From: Ephydatia muelleri
Taxonomy: Eukaryota > Porifera > Demospongiae > Spongillida > Spongillidae
Length of the DNA stretch: 64,000 nucleotides
Assembly: GCA_013339895.1 (NCBI GenBank)
Contig: JABACO010000018.1
Span: 7,144,699-7,208,698 of the forward strand
Direction of reading: 5' to 3'
Both the position numbers and the translations under genes were made by a program. Shown in pieces: positions 42,801-53,517 of the stretch. Position 1 is the stretch's first letter, and each line of letters begins with the position of its first letter. Below the pieces are notes generated by a model. The model was not told the origin of the DNA, made no database searches, and worked only from the letters and a program-made list of their open reading frames with translations.

Positions 42801-43927
42801 TAGTGATGGTGTGGATGGAGGGCCTATAGGCCCTCCATCCACACCATCACTAGGTCTTTCATCCACACCATCACTATAGTGATGGTGTGGATGGAGGGCC
42901 TAGTGATGGTGTGGATGGAGGGCCTAGTGATGGTGTGGATGATGGGCCTAGTGATGGTGTGGAAGATGGGCCTAGTGATGGTGTGGATGATGAGTCTAGT
43001 GATGGTGTGGATGATGGGTCTAGTGATGGTGTGGATGAAGGGCCTAGTGATGGTGTGGATGGAGGGCCTAGTGATGGTGTGGATGGCGGGCCTAGTGATG
43101 GTGTGGATGATGAGTCTAGTGATGGTGTGGATGAAAGACCTAGTGATGGTGTGGATGGAGGGCCTAGTGATGATCTGGATGAAGGGCCTAGTGATGGTGT
43201 GGATGAAGGGCCTATTGATGGTGTGGATGATGAGTCTAGTGATGGTGTGGATGAAGGACCTAGTGATGGTGTGGATGGAGGGCCTAGTGATGGTGTGGAT
43301 GATGAGTCTAGTGATGGTGTGGATGAAAGACCTAGTGATGGTGTGGATGATGGGTCTAGTGATGGTGTGGATGGAGGGCCTAGTGATGGTGTGGATGAAG
43401 GGCCTATTGATGGTGTGGATGATGAGTCTAGTGATGGTGTGGATGAAGGACCTAGTGATGGTGTGGATGGAGGGCCTAGTGATGGTGTGGATGGAGGACC
43501 TAGTGATGGTGTGGATGAAGGGCCTAGTGATGGTGTGGATGATGAGTCTAGTGATGGTGTGGATGATGAGTCTAGTGATGGTGTGGATGAAAGACCTAGT
43601 GATGGTGTGGATGGAGGGCCTAGTGATGGTGTGGATGGAGGGCCTAGTGATGGTGTGGATGATGAGTCTAGTGATGGTGTGGATGGAGGGCCTAGTGATG
43701 GTGTGAATGAAAGGCGTAGTGATGAAGGGCCTAGTGATGGACCTAGTGATGGTGAGGCTACTTTATCTCTATCTGACTGGAAGTACAAAGATTCTGAAGT
43801 ATATCTAATTTCAACAGGAATTCATTACGTACATGTGTATGTAATGCATTATCCAGTCCAGAGCATCACCAAAGCTCTTTTGACTGCGGAGCATTTCTTG
43901 TTTTGTGAGGAGGCTGAAAAGTGTTGA
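39860..43927 (+). CDS. hypothetical ORF dominated by SDGVD repeats; coding status doubtful
   Basis: A non-repetitive start, MLIMYRKIPVLIWMERLRRG then NDVETVGEGPSNSEHQD, leads into about 150 copies of an 8-residue unit, GPSDGVDE/G or ESSDGVDD. A non-repetitive end follows in the same frame: EATLSLSDWKYKDSEVYLIS, then a tail finishing FCEEAEKC. Start and end frames agree. Inside, single-base deletions at about 40930 and 42253 (CCTATGATGG instead of CCTAGTGATGG) and two inverted junctions (41575-41632, 42826-42883) shift the frame or create TAG stops, so no single uninterrupted product exists. The 24-bp unit is open in three frames, which makes long ORFs inevitable. A once-coding acidic repeat protein that has expanded and broken is my best guess. 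Confidence 0.3.
39965..43755 (+). repeat. 24-bp minisatellite, ~157 units, with inverted junctions
   Basis: The unit is AGTGATGGTGTGGATGAAGG+GCCT, with variants GAAGGG/GGAGGG/GATGAG/GAAAGA at the end. Higher-order structure is visible: the same one-base deletion and the same inverted junction recur about 1.25-1.32 kb apart (deletions 40930 and 42253; junctions 41575 and 42826), so a ~1.3-kb block was duplicated. At each junction two units are inverted, framed by the palindromes GGCCTATAGGCC and CACCATCACTATAGTGATGG+TG. Confidence 0.95.
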
Positions 43928-45126
43928 CCCCTTAACATGCATTTGAACATTTTTTTAGGCTGCAAGACTAGAAATGGAGGGTTTGGATTATGTACACACA
44001 CGAGTAGTGAAACTGTTGTAGGAAATGATGCCACGATTTCGAGCCCAGATGGCTTATGAACTGTCAGAAGGTACACTTTACCCACTGCAAACATTCAAAA
44101 AGGTCATCGATTATCCAGGTGATGAGCAGAGTTTGTACGAGGAATTGAAACAATTCCAAATCATTGTAACAAACACAAATCACATGAACAGTTGCATGAG
44201 TAAATTTATGCAAGGTATTATCCAATTTCAGAGATGAATTTGGGTGGTATTTACCAGTTGGATAAAGACACTGATGCAAGTTTCCAGGATGGGAGTGACA
44301 AGGAAGATGATGACACACAAGTGTAGAAAGTGATAGCAGCAGTGTTGATGATACTGATCTTGCTGCTGGTGCTATTTTGGTTCCTGATTTCAAGAACAAT
44401 CCTATGATGTCTTGAAGCTTTTGCAATTCCAATCCAATTTAAAGGCACTCTCCATTCAAAAGAACATTGATAAGACAAATAGTGAAAGAGCTTGAGGTAA
44501 AGTGCACATTTTGGATCATAATACTATGAATGCTGTTTACTTCTAGCCATCAACGCGAATGATATTAATGGGGACCACGATTTGTGGGGACTATTGGCAT
44601 CATAAAGCAGCTCCAGAAAGTGAACGCAAACTGGCCACTTGAAAATTTGCTTGATGTGGTATGTGCCCAGCAATACTGCACGTGACAAACATTTAATCAA
44701 GAGTTCCCGCATACTAAAGGCATATGAGATCGAGTACTACCTCATGGGACTTGAAAGTGACGTAAAAAGGCAGCTTTCTTTGCTTCTATCCAGTTTGAAC
44801 AAGCAAATCGTATGGCCAGAGGTTAGTTGCCACGACGGTGAGTTGTAACATAGATGGTAACATTAAGGTATCATTTTCCTCAGATTGTTGTATTGATGCG
44901 GACCTTTAAATTGTCGAGGCACGAAGCAATAAAAAGTTACCTCGGCCACACGCTGCCTGCATACGATACATAGCGACATAGACTGCAGTGCATCGTGCGT
45001 TATTTTTATACTCATTCATACATCTATGAATACCAACGAATATAATTAGCCGTACGTAATCTAATTAGAGTGGAATGTGGTGCTAGCTTCCAATCGGTCA
45101 TTGCTGCTACTTATAATATTAGCGTT
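43928..45126. other. unrecognised region with coding-like fragments
   Basis: After the repeat ORF, plus-strand segments look exon-like: MMPRFRAQMAYELSEGTLYP then FKKVIDYPGDEQSLYEELKQ (44025-44237), and later DKHLIKSSRILKAYEIEYYL (about 44690-44848). Stops separate them, and I cannot name a family. They may be the 3' part of the gene whose repeat domain has expanded. Confidence 0.3.
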
Positions 45127-45563
45127 ACCTTGCACTTGTACATGATTAGATTATAACTTGCTAGGGATTGATTTACGTTCATGCATTTGGGGATTGCGAT
45201 CCCCAACAGTAATCAAAGCCAGTGAGCAGTACGACATGCTCTATAAATAGCAATGCCTTAACCCTCTTCATGCACGAGCAATTTGCATGTCAGTCCCAGC
45301 TGGATATCGCTGCTCGTGCAAAGCTAAGGATGTATCACGCCCCCACTACCTGTACCTGTACCACGATGCAAATTGTTTTTGCCACTTGAAGTATCGATCA
45401 GCATAAAGTAAACGGGGGACTGCGATCGGTCTTCCAACGCTTGATCGGATTACTGATGTGGTAGTAGAGGTTTGGCTTGAGCTCCTGCTCGTTGCTGCTC
45501 AGCTGGTAGAGGTTTGCTGACGAGCGGAGCTTCTTTCTCTTTATCGTACTCTCTTTGGCCTCC
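45127..45563 (-). pseudogene. decayed duplicate of TRPML-A exon 1 and intron 1 segment
   Basis: About 437 bp matches 24734-25172 in the same orientation. It spans intron sequence and the 3' part of the exon encoding the basic cytosolic segment and TM1 start. Relative to copy A it has lost one codon in IKRLKKL, and carries a 5-bp plus a 4-bp insertion near PPF/MLIL that shift the frame and give an early stop. No other TRPML exons flank it, so it is a dead fragment. Confidence 0.85.
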
Positions 45564-46372
45564 ATCATATCGAGAAATGAGCGGTCAACGGGAGCCCTTC
45601 ATTAATTCGCGGTTTGCGTAATCACGACATATTTCCGTAATCGTTCCATACACACTATGGGGAAAGCATACCAAATGTTTTTTTACAACTTAGCTCCTGA
45701 CAGATTGTTAGTGCGGCACATTTGGCAAGATTTTTAAACACGTCACCATATTTTTCCCGAATAAACCCTCGGTTCCATTGAATTGTAGGGGCCTTTATTT
45801 CAAATGTTCATGAAGTCAACGGGGTGAGTTCCTCACCACAAAATTCCACAGTCTAATACGTCAAAACCTTAAAGATCTACTGTTAGCTCCTGACAGAAAC
45901 ATATAGCTGATACACAAAGCAACTATTCTGCGCTTTTAAACGTAGGTCTTCGTATTTGAAAATTCGGTTCCATATTCCACAGAAGTATTCCTTCTTGGAT
46001 TTCATGGTGTCCCCGTCTCGTGCCCACAAAAATTGAAATACGGACGTACGTACGTTAGGCAACATTACCAAAGGTTTGTTGCTACCTATTGTGCGCTGCC
46101 GCACGCTTGCATGGTGAAGCGGTGATGCTGTGGTTATATACTATATATAGTAGCGTGTACTATCCCGCGTCGTATCCATAACGCTTACCCACGGCTGCCA
46201 GCTCTTGCTGGAGCACTACACTCCTCGGTACCCTGCACATGGGCGTGTACAGTGGCGTGAGCTTAAACCTTGAGCACTGTAGTGTGCATGTAGGCGTATG
46301 TTGTTTCTAAATAATGCACACGGTACGGGGGGGGGGGGGGTGGGGGGGGGGGGGGGTGGGGGGGAGGGGGGG
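45564..46372. other. no gene recognised; ends in poly-G before gap
   Basis: Unique-looking sequence without exon signals. A 46-bp G-rich homopolymer (46327-46372) abuts the N run and probably caused the assembly break. Confidence 0.6.
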
Positions 46373-46472
46373 NNNNNNNNNNNNNNNNNNNNNNNNNNNN
46401 NNNNNNNNNNNNNNNNNNNNNNNNNNNNNNNNNNNNNNNNNNNNNNNNNNNNNNNNNNNNNNNNNNNNNNNN
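46373..46472. other. assembly gap (100 N)
   Basis: One hundred consecutive N, flanked by a G homopolymer on the left and a CT-rich low-complexity stretch on the right. The 5' exons of CPSF1 probably lie in or before this gap, so distances across it are not reliable. Confidence 0.98.
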
Positions 46473-46617
46473 CTTTCTCTTTCTCGCTCTTCTTCTCTTC
46501 TCTCTCTCTCTCCCTCACTTCTTTCTCTCCTCTCTTTTCTCTCTCTCCCTCTCTCATCCCCTCTCCCTCCCTCACTCTCTCATTCAATTGTGCAATTTTC
46601 CTTCCATCTCAGTATGA

Positions 46618-46705
46618 TCCATCTTCCTCATTCCATCTTCCTCATTCCATCTTCCTCATTCCATCTTCCTCATTCCATCTTCCTCATTCCATCTTCCTCA
46701 TCCCC
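46618..46705 (+). repeat. 14-bp minisatellite
   Basis: Six units of ATCTTCCTCATTCC, next to a CT-rich stretch right of the gap and intronic to CPSF1. Confidence 0.9.
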
Positions 46706-46749
46706 TCTAACCTCCTACACACACACAGTGCCTATATAATCAAGAACAG

Positions 46750-48021
46750 AAAGGACCCATCTCGGCGTTGGAGGCCGTAGAAGGCCTTCTGCTCAGCTGT
46801 ATGGGACAGAAGGTTAGCTACATGCCTCTTGGAGAGGAGGTTGTGTGTGAGGTTGTAACACACCCCACAGATCTTTATGTGGCACTTCAAGGACAACAAA
46901 GACCTTGTGGGTGTGGCTTTCATCGACACTGAGATATACGTGCACACTGCACATGCACTGAAGAATTTTATTCTAATTGGAGACGTCACGAGAAGTGTGC
47001 AGCTGCTGCGTTATCAGGTGTGTGCGGGTGTGAGTGTGGATGAGTATGTCTGGGGGTGTGTTTGTGGGTGGATTAGTCGACACTGTTCCTTTGCAGGAGA
47101 ACCTGAAAACACTGTCATTGATCAGCCAAGACCCCCTCCCTGCAAATGTCTATGCATGCGGTTATGTCATTGATGGACATCAGCTCAGTTTCATAGGTGC
47201 GCTTCCATTGGTGTCTGCCCCCCCCTCTCACTCATCCCTCCTCCCCAGTGTCAGACGACCAGCAGAACCTCATGCTGCTGCAATACCAGCCAGAGTGTGA
47301 GTGTCTTCACACCACACATGCACACGTGCACCCATTTACACACACACACAACATGCATCTTTCTACACACACACGCACACACACACACACATGCGCACAC
47401 ACATCTTTCTGTTTGTTTTTATGTGCCGTTTTGCCTTAATAATCATAATATTAATAATCTTCTTGCAGTGCCAGAGAGCAGTGGAGGGTTGTACCTCATA
47501 CGTCGCACGGATTTCAATGTGTGTGCCCACGTCAATGCCTTCTTCCATGTACAGAGCAGGAGTTCTGCACCTCTTGGGGCAACGAGAGAGGTCAAGCAGA
47601 TGATGACTGACAAGAGACATGTTACCTTTTTAGGTAACGTGTGGCTGACCACACACACATACCACGCATGTACATACACACACACACACATGCATGTACA
47701 CACATGCATATACACACACATGCATGTACACACACACACACACACACACATGCATGTACACACACGTGCATGTACACACATGCACATACACACACACATG
47801 CGTGTATACACATAAACAGTTGTCCTGTCCCTTCTCTGCAGCTGCCCTGGATGGGAGGATAGGATTGGTGCTACCAATCACTGAAAAGATGTTCAGAAGA
47901 CTACACATGTTACAGATACGCCTGGTGCAAGGACTCCCTCATACTGCAGGCCTGAATCCCAAGTCGTACAGGTACAGTTTATTGGATGTGGCCAGTTCAT
48001 ACTGTTATGTGGTCCCTACAT

Positions 48022-48085
<64 letters not shown>

Positions 48086-48270
48086 TGTTCCGTTCTAGTC
48101 AGCCAGTCCTGTACTGCCCTCAACGTAACATGCTGGATGGCGAACTTTTGTGGCAATACACTCAGCTCAGTTGGAAAGACAAGACTGACTTTGCAAAACA
48201 GATTGGCACAACCCCAACACAGATACTAGAAGACTTGAAGGAAATCGACAAAGTCACAGCTCATTTTTGA
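46750..48270 (+). CDS. CPSF1: CPSF1 (CPSF160), C-terminal exons only
   Basis: Scaffold subunit of the cleavage and polyadenylation specificity factor; the C-terminal region is a beta-propeller plus helical domain that holds CPSF30, WDR33 and the AAUAAA signal. Exons: 46750-46812 (LLLSCMGQK), 46871-47017 (VGVAFIDTEIYVHT, KNFILIGDV), 47097-47196 (ENLKTLSLISQDPLP), 47249-47296 (VSDDQQNLMLLQYQPE), 47469-47633 (GGLYLIRRTDFNVCAHVNAF), 47842-47971 (ALDGRIGLVLPITEKMFRRL, HTAGLNPKSY) and 48084-48270 (NMLDGELLWQY, IGTTPTQILEDL, DKVTAHF stop). Phases agree throughout. The last intron is a CA tract that runs straight into the acceptor AG. About 1000 N-terminal residues are absent, lost to the gap. The stop lies 57 bp from the stop of convergent GCHFR. 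Confidence 0.96.
48019..48083 (+). repeat. (CA)n forming the CPSF1 last-intron acceptor
   Basis: About 31 CA dinucleotides end in CAG at 48081-48083, which is the splice acceptor of the final coding exon. Confidence 0.95.
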
Positions 48271-48327
48271 CAATCACGGACAATGGCAATTTCATAGCAA
48301 AAATGTTCAGCAACTTCGTTGTTGTTT

Positions 48328-48696
48328 CTATGGTTTGTGTAGTGTCCAAATGCAGGTCTGTCCGGGTCCGGCGCACGTAACGACCCGATAGCCTTCCACC
48401 GCAAGTTTGTTAAGTATCACCCTGGCCGGGTATGGACTGACATAGTATTTACTGCACAAGGGGTTAAATTGTATACTTGATTCTCACCATGTGGCTCGTT
48501 CGAAACTTACAAATCATTGCCTGGGTCCTCCTTTATCTGTGCATCCAAGCGCGCCATTAGCGCCGGATCGCTCCATTCGTCTCCGCATATTGTAGGTCCG
48601 CATTCCTGAAATGCAGCGTGATTGTATGACCTTTCCCTCTACATTGTGCGCTTAGCCCACCAGTCTTGTTTTTGTGCTGATTACAACGTACGACAT
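48328..48696 (-). CDS. GCHFR: GTP cyclohydrolase 1 feedback regulatory protein
   Basis: GFRP forms pentamers that sandwich the GCH1 decamer. It mediates tetrahydrobiopterin inhibition and phenylalanine stimulation of BH4 synthesis. Three small exons give exactly 84 codons, the human length: 48661-48696 (MSYVVISTKTRL), 48511-48605 (ECGPTICGDEWSDPALMARL then DAQIKEDPGND) and 48328-48451 (FKYYVSPYPARVILNKLAVE then GYRVVTCAGPGQTCIWTLHK P stop). All three junctions have good GT-AG sites and consistent phase. The GPT-GDE-SDP-LM block, the YYV-P-RV-L-KL block and the GQT-W-LHK C-terminus are the family's hallmarks. The gene is convergent with CPSF1. No exon reaches 40 codons, so a length-filtered ORF search would miss it. 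Confidence 0.95.
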
Positions 48697-49086
48697 TGCC
48701 TTCTGTCCCGAATTATTCAACTATTTGATTGTTAACGTTATCGTTGACTTCCCTCCGCGCCGCTCCGCTCCTGCTGGGACCTGGACGGTCGTCTTAATGC
48801 CTTGCCTTATCAACTCCCCAGCTAGAATGCATGGCTACGAACTGTTCCTCCACGTAAACAAGGTTTATGATATGAAGCTGGTGGCCGGATAATAGGAGTC
48901 TCGTTCCCTATTCGTCATTAATAGACCATTGCAGCCGAAGGCTCCACACCTGCGTCATAAGACGCTAAACTAGTCACCCCCGCGGGACCCGCTCATTACA
49001 TGACCTGCAATCGATCGGATGGATTACATCACCACTATGTCCAAATGCAGCAGTAACGAATTTTGACGCATATTGAAAAGGCGGTG

Positions 49087-49716
49087 CAGGGGCGGATACA
49101 GGAATTCTGAAGGGGGGGGGGGGGGGGGGGGGGGGGGGGTCCAACATGAAAAATAAATAGGGGGAGGGTGCGGGAGGGGGATGTGCCCCCTCCCGCGCGA
49201 AGCGCGGAAGCTTTTGGGGGGCTCTTACTTGGTCATTTTTGACGCCTGAAACTGGGTTATGAAATGCATATGATGCAATAATGGGTTGAACCTAGTATTG
49301 ATTATAATCTGATCATGCATGCAGATAATACAAAAATGCATGCAATGAAGTAGTACTGGCTGAATTAGTTTCAAAAGAGATTCTGATATACATGTACATG
49401 TAAACAATGAACACAGGTTGTTTGTCGTTGGTGTCCTCTATATAGATACACATTTCACATTGTTCAATTGATCGCGACGCCACGTAGGGTTTTGCGATGA
49501 AGGAAAGTGCCGAAGTTATGTACGAAATAATATCACAAAACAAAACTTACCTTTCGATCGTTTTGAAAAAAACGAGAGTATTGACGAAGTATGCTTTGTA
49601 GCCATATGCATCCGATGTAATAAAGAGGTTAAATGCACACGTCGCACGTGATATAGCAAGGGGAGGGGTCGGGGGGGGTCCGGACACCACGGACCCCCCC
49701 CCTGCGTCCGCCCCTG
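49087..49716. mobile_element. non-autonomous hAT-like element, 630 bp
   Basis: Inverted termini CAGGGGCGGATACAGG (49087) and, in reverse complement, CAGGGGCGGACGCAGG (ending 49716). CAGGGGCGGA is a typical animal hAT terminus. They are flanked by the direct repeat CGGTG (49082-49086 and 49717-49721), shorter than the usual 8 bp. The element has no coding capacity and contains a 29-bp G run at 49111-49139. Confidence 0.7.
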
Positions 49717-50046
49717 CGGTGCTATGGGTAATTCCAGGTGCCATGTGGGATACTTGTCTCCCTCCCGATCCTGCGCCTTTTTAACATTAGCTCCAACTTT
49801 GATTTTGATATTCAGGGCCGTCGCCGCCGGTCCGGTTGCACGGTTTTAACCGGACCACTTTTCTCCCTGTTGTCTCGGTCTCGGACCCATTTTATTATGT
49901 TCTTGCAGTACGTCACGTACGTTACTTGTTCATCGTTACGATCTACATGTATATACATGCGTCAGCCCTTACTTTACATACTACTACATGTGGCGATCAA
50001 TGTCTGCATGCAACATGTTGTTAGCTACAAAGTTACTAAACTAGCA

Positions 50047-50450
50047 GTTCCATTAAAAATGGCTACTATTGCCGATGTGCGAGAGTCGATTCCCAGCCTG
50101 CCTGATGAGCCCCACCATCCTAAACGCTTTAAACCACTTCTCATTTCACCGTGGAATTTCTCATTTAAATGCTTAAAAGATTCAAGCATTTCTTGAAAAT
50201 TATAATCTTTATAATTGCTTACATTCACCAGATTCTGGTGAATGTAAGCAATAAAGATAAAAATAAGCATTACGAGCAGATTTAAAAAAAAGGCGAATGA
50301 GAAATTCCACAGTGAAATGAGAAGTGGTTTTTAATTTTCCGAAGCGAAGCTTTGGATAGACAAAATCTGTTTTTTTTTTTTTGACAGGATGTGATGTTCT
50401 GCAACGCTTGCGTCACTCTGCCTTTGAGCTAGCAGAATTAAGTCCATTTG
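50047..50450 (+). pseudogene. TTF/hAT-type protein N-terminal fragment, broken by a MITE
   Basis: An ATG-initiated stretch, MATIADVRESIPSLPDEPHH then PKRF, reads into the MITE at 50131. Beyond the MITE the sequence resumes with a Phe-Pro-Lys-Arg-Ser-Phe-Gly-like segment (about 50337) and then DVMFCNACVTLP (about 50390-50425), resembling the start of a TTF-type zinc finger seen in hAT-derived proteins. A poly-T run and stops follow, so it is inactive. The family call is tentative. Confidence 0.45.
50131..50330. mobile_element. TTAA-flanked fold-back MITE, 200 bp
   Basis: The outer inverted repeats ACCACTTCTCATTTCACCGT (50133) and their complement ending GAGAAGTGGT (50328) are flanked by TTAA on each side (50129-50132 and 50331-50334), the target of piggyBac- and Kolobok-type elements. 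The centre is a perfect 19-bp palindrome, ATTGCTTACATTCACCAGA, with a 1-bp spacer at about 50214-50252. Confidence 0.8.
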
Positions 50451-50587
50451 TAAGTGTGTAGTATAACTATATGAGCATAGCTTTAATATGGCCATGCTTA
50501 GTGAGTGACAAAAGGCCTTTTAGTGCACTTGGGAATGCACCCACCACCCTACGCCCCTTTCTCACCCACGCGTAACCACAATTAGCA

Positions 50588-51151
50588 CTAAAGAAACCAC
50601 GTTACAATGAATACATAATACTGTGCAAACGTCAGGTACGCATTGCTTGTGTGGGTAGCAGATAGGCCGGTCTCCCTTGCACGACTAACCATAGCAAGTA
50701 CCTTGATATTATATTTCAGACGGGTGCAAGGATCACAAGAGGCATATCCATATGGTGCAAAGCGTTCACAGTCCAGAGCCCTCAGCCCAGATTGTTCAAA
50801 GGTGAAAGGAAGCTGCTGCTGTTGCAATCCGTGTGCTGCAAATGCCCAGTTTTGAACGAAGGGCGAAGGAAAATCTGGCAAATACCCCCGACAGAACGGC
50901 TTAGGCAACCTATGGTTCGGCTCCGCTACAGATTCCTCGCAAGCAACGGCAACCGATTCATTGCAAGCAACGGCATTTGTAGCGCTCGTGCACAGGAGCC
51001 GCTGCCTCTTTTCTGCAGGTGGCTGCGATTGCTGCATTTTCTGCAGGTTCATCTCTGCGGTCTTCCGTTGGCATGAATCGGATTCATAATGCCGTTGTAC
51101 GTTAACAATATGGTTGCTTTTTAAGCGCTTGCCACACCTATCACAATCCAT
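50588..51151 (-). CDS. orphan single-exon zinc-finger protein, 187 aa
   Basis: Starts MDCDRCGKRLKSNHIVNVQR and continues HYESDSCQRK. The CxxC...H...C spacing suggests one C2HC-like zinc finger at residues 3-28. The middle is Gln/Glu/Ala-rich with the tandem repeat AVACNESV/AVACEESV. A second Cys cluster, YASCDPCTRLKYN, lies near residue 140. No introns are evident. I do not recognise the family; the short DNA-binding-like N-terminus suggests a mobile-element gene, but no terminal repeats were found around it. Confidence 0.5.
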   Translation of the reverse strand: MDCDRCGKRLKSNHIVNVQRHYESDSCQRKTAEMNLQKMQQSQPPAEKRQRLLCTSATNAVACNESVAVACEESVAEPNHRLPKPFCRGYLPDFPSPFVQNWAFAAHGLQQQQLPFTFEQSGLRALDCERFAPYGYASCDPCTRLKYNIKVLAMVSRARETGLSATHTSNAYLTFAQYYVFIVTWFL

Positions 51152-51461
51152 AGTTAAACCAAATTAGTAAACTACCGCGAGAGGGTTAAATGTTAAATCG
51201 TTCGCTGCCTGTTTCACAAATGTCTAGCGATTGTTTATTGGATCTCAGCGAAGTCTTTTAGGTGAGAGAAATAGAATCATGCAACTCCCATGTAAATTCG
51301 AAGCGAAAGAAAAAAGATTAAAAAAAACACGAGAATTTTTCTTAAATGTAAAAACCGTTATATCTTTTTTCTTTGAAGTCCGATTTTTATTTTGAAAGCA
51401 GATTCGTACTCCCCTCTTTAAACTGTACAATATTGGACGATGGGGTCCGTACAGTTTTTCT

Positions 51462-51492
<31 letters not shown>

Positions 51493-51636
51493 CATCTTGT
51501 TAAAAAGCAAAGCGTTGCAGAGAGATTTTTATTAATGCAGTTCACAACTTCTTGTTTGAACTCGCTGGGACATTTCGTATCACACACACACACACACACA
51601 CAATGGAAGAGGCACACTTTCTTCACAAACAAAAGC

Positions 51637-52843
<1,207 letters not shown>

Positions 52844-53070
52844 TTCACCTTCGGCCTATTGTAGGTTGTAGGTCGGTCGCCACACTCAATAAAACTCCCA
52901 TCTTTAAACCTTTTTCAGACGAGTTGCAGCGCTGTTAAGTTTTCTGGTGGTCAGCTCTTCCACCAGTCGTGCAAAAAGAGGGTTTGCTTGTACGTCAGCT
53001 GCAGATGGCGCCAACATTTTGCAACACGTCTCAACTCTATTTAGCGCCCCCTAGATTATGATAATATGAT
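52844..53070. promoter_or_regulatory. bidirectional promoter region HAUS4/UBA2
   Basis: 227 bp between divergent start codons; both transcription starts must lie here. No TATA box is evident. Confidence 0.5.
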
Positions 53071-53477
53071 ATGGCTTTCTTAGACAGGTCACTGCGTTCA
53101 ACTGTAGCTAATTCTTCTGTGTTTGTCGTAGGAGCAGGAGGAATAGGATGCGAACTACTCAAGAACTTGGTTCTTACAGGGTTCAACAACATCACAGTGG
53201 TTAATATTACCAGTCCTTTTGTGCGGCCATCTCGTGATGTAGTGACCTTTTTCTTCGCAGATCGATTTCGACACGATTGATGTGAGCAATTTGAACCGAC
53301 AATTTCTTTTCCAAAAGCAACACGTCGGTCGATCGAAGGTCGAGGTGGCGAAAGAGAGCGTTCAGCAGTTTAACCCTTCAGCCACTATTGTCGCTCACTC
53401 CGCATCCATCTTTAAGTGAGACTTTTTTTGTTGAAATGCACTACTCACACACACACACTCACACACACACACACACA

Positions 53478-53517
<40 letters not shown>

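Noticed and set aside
39965-43755. Regular repeats considered as a CRISPR-like array.
   Set aside because: The units are contiguous with no unique spacers, and the context is an animal nuclear genome with spliced genes.
40926-43788. Several hundred-codon frames VMVWMEGL (plus) and SSTPSLGP (minus).
   Set aside because: The 24-bp unit is open in three frames; only the SDGVD frame joins unique sequence at both ends, and even that one is broken.
48351-49052. A 13-bp direct repeat TGTCCAAATGCAG at 48349 and 49040, looking like a target-site duplication around a 690-bp insertion.
   Set aside because: The left copy lies inside the third coding exon of GCHFR, whose exons and introns fill the interval in phase, so there is no insertion.
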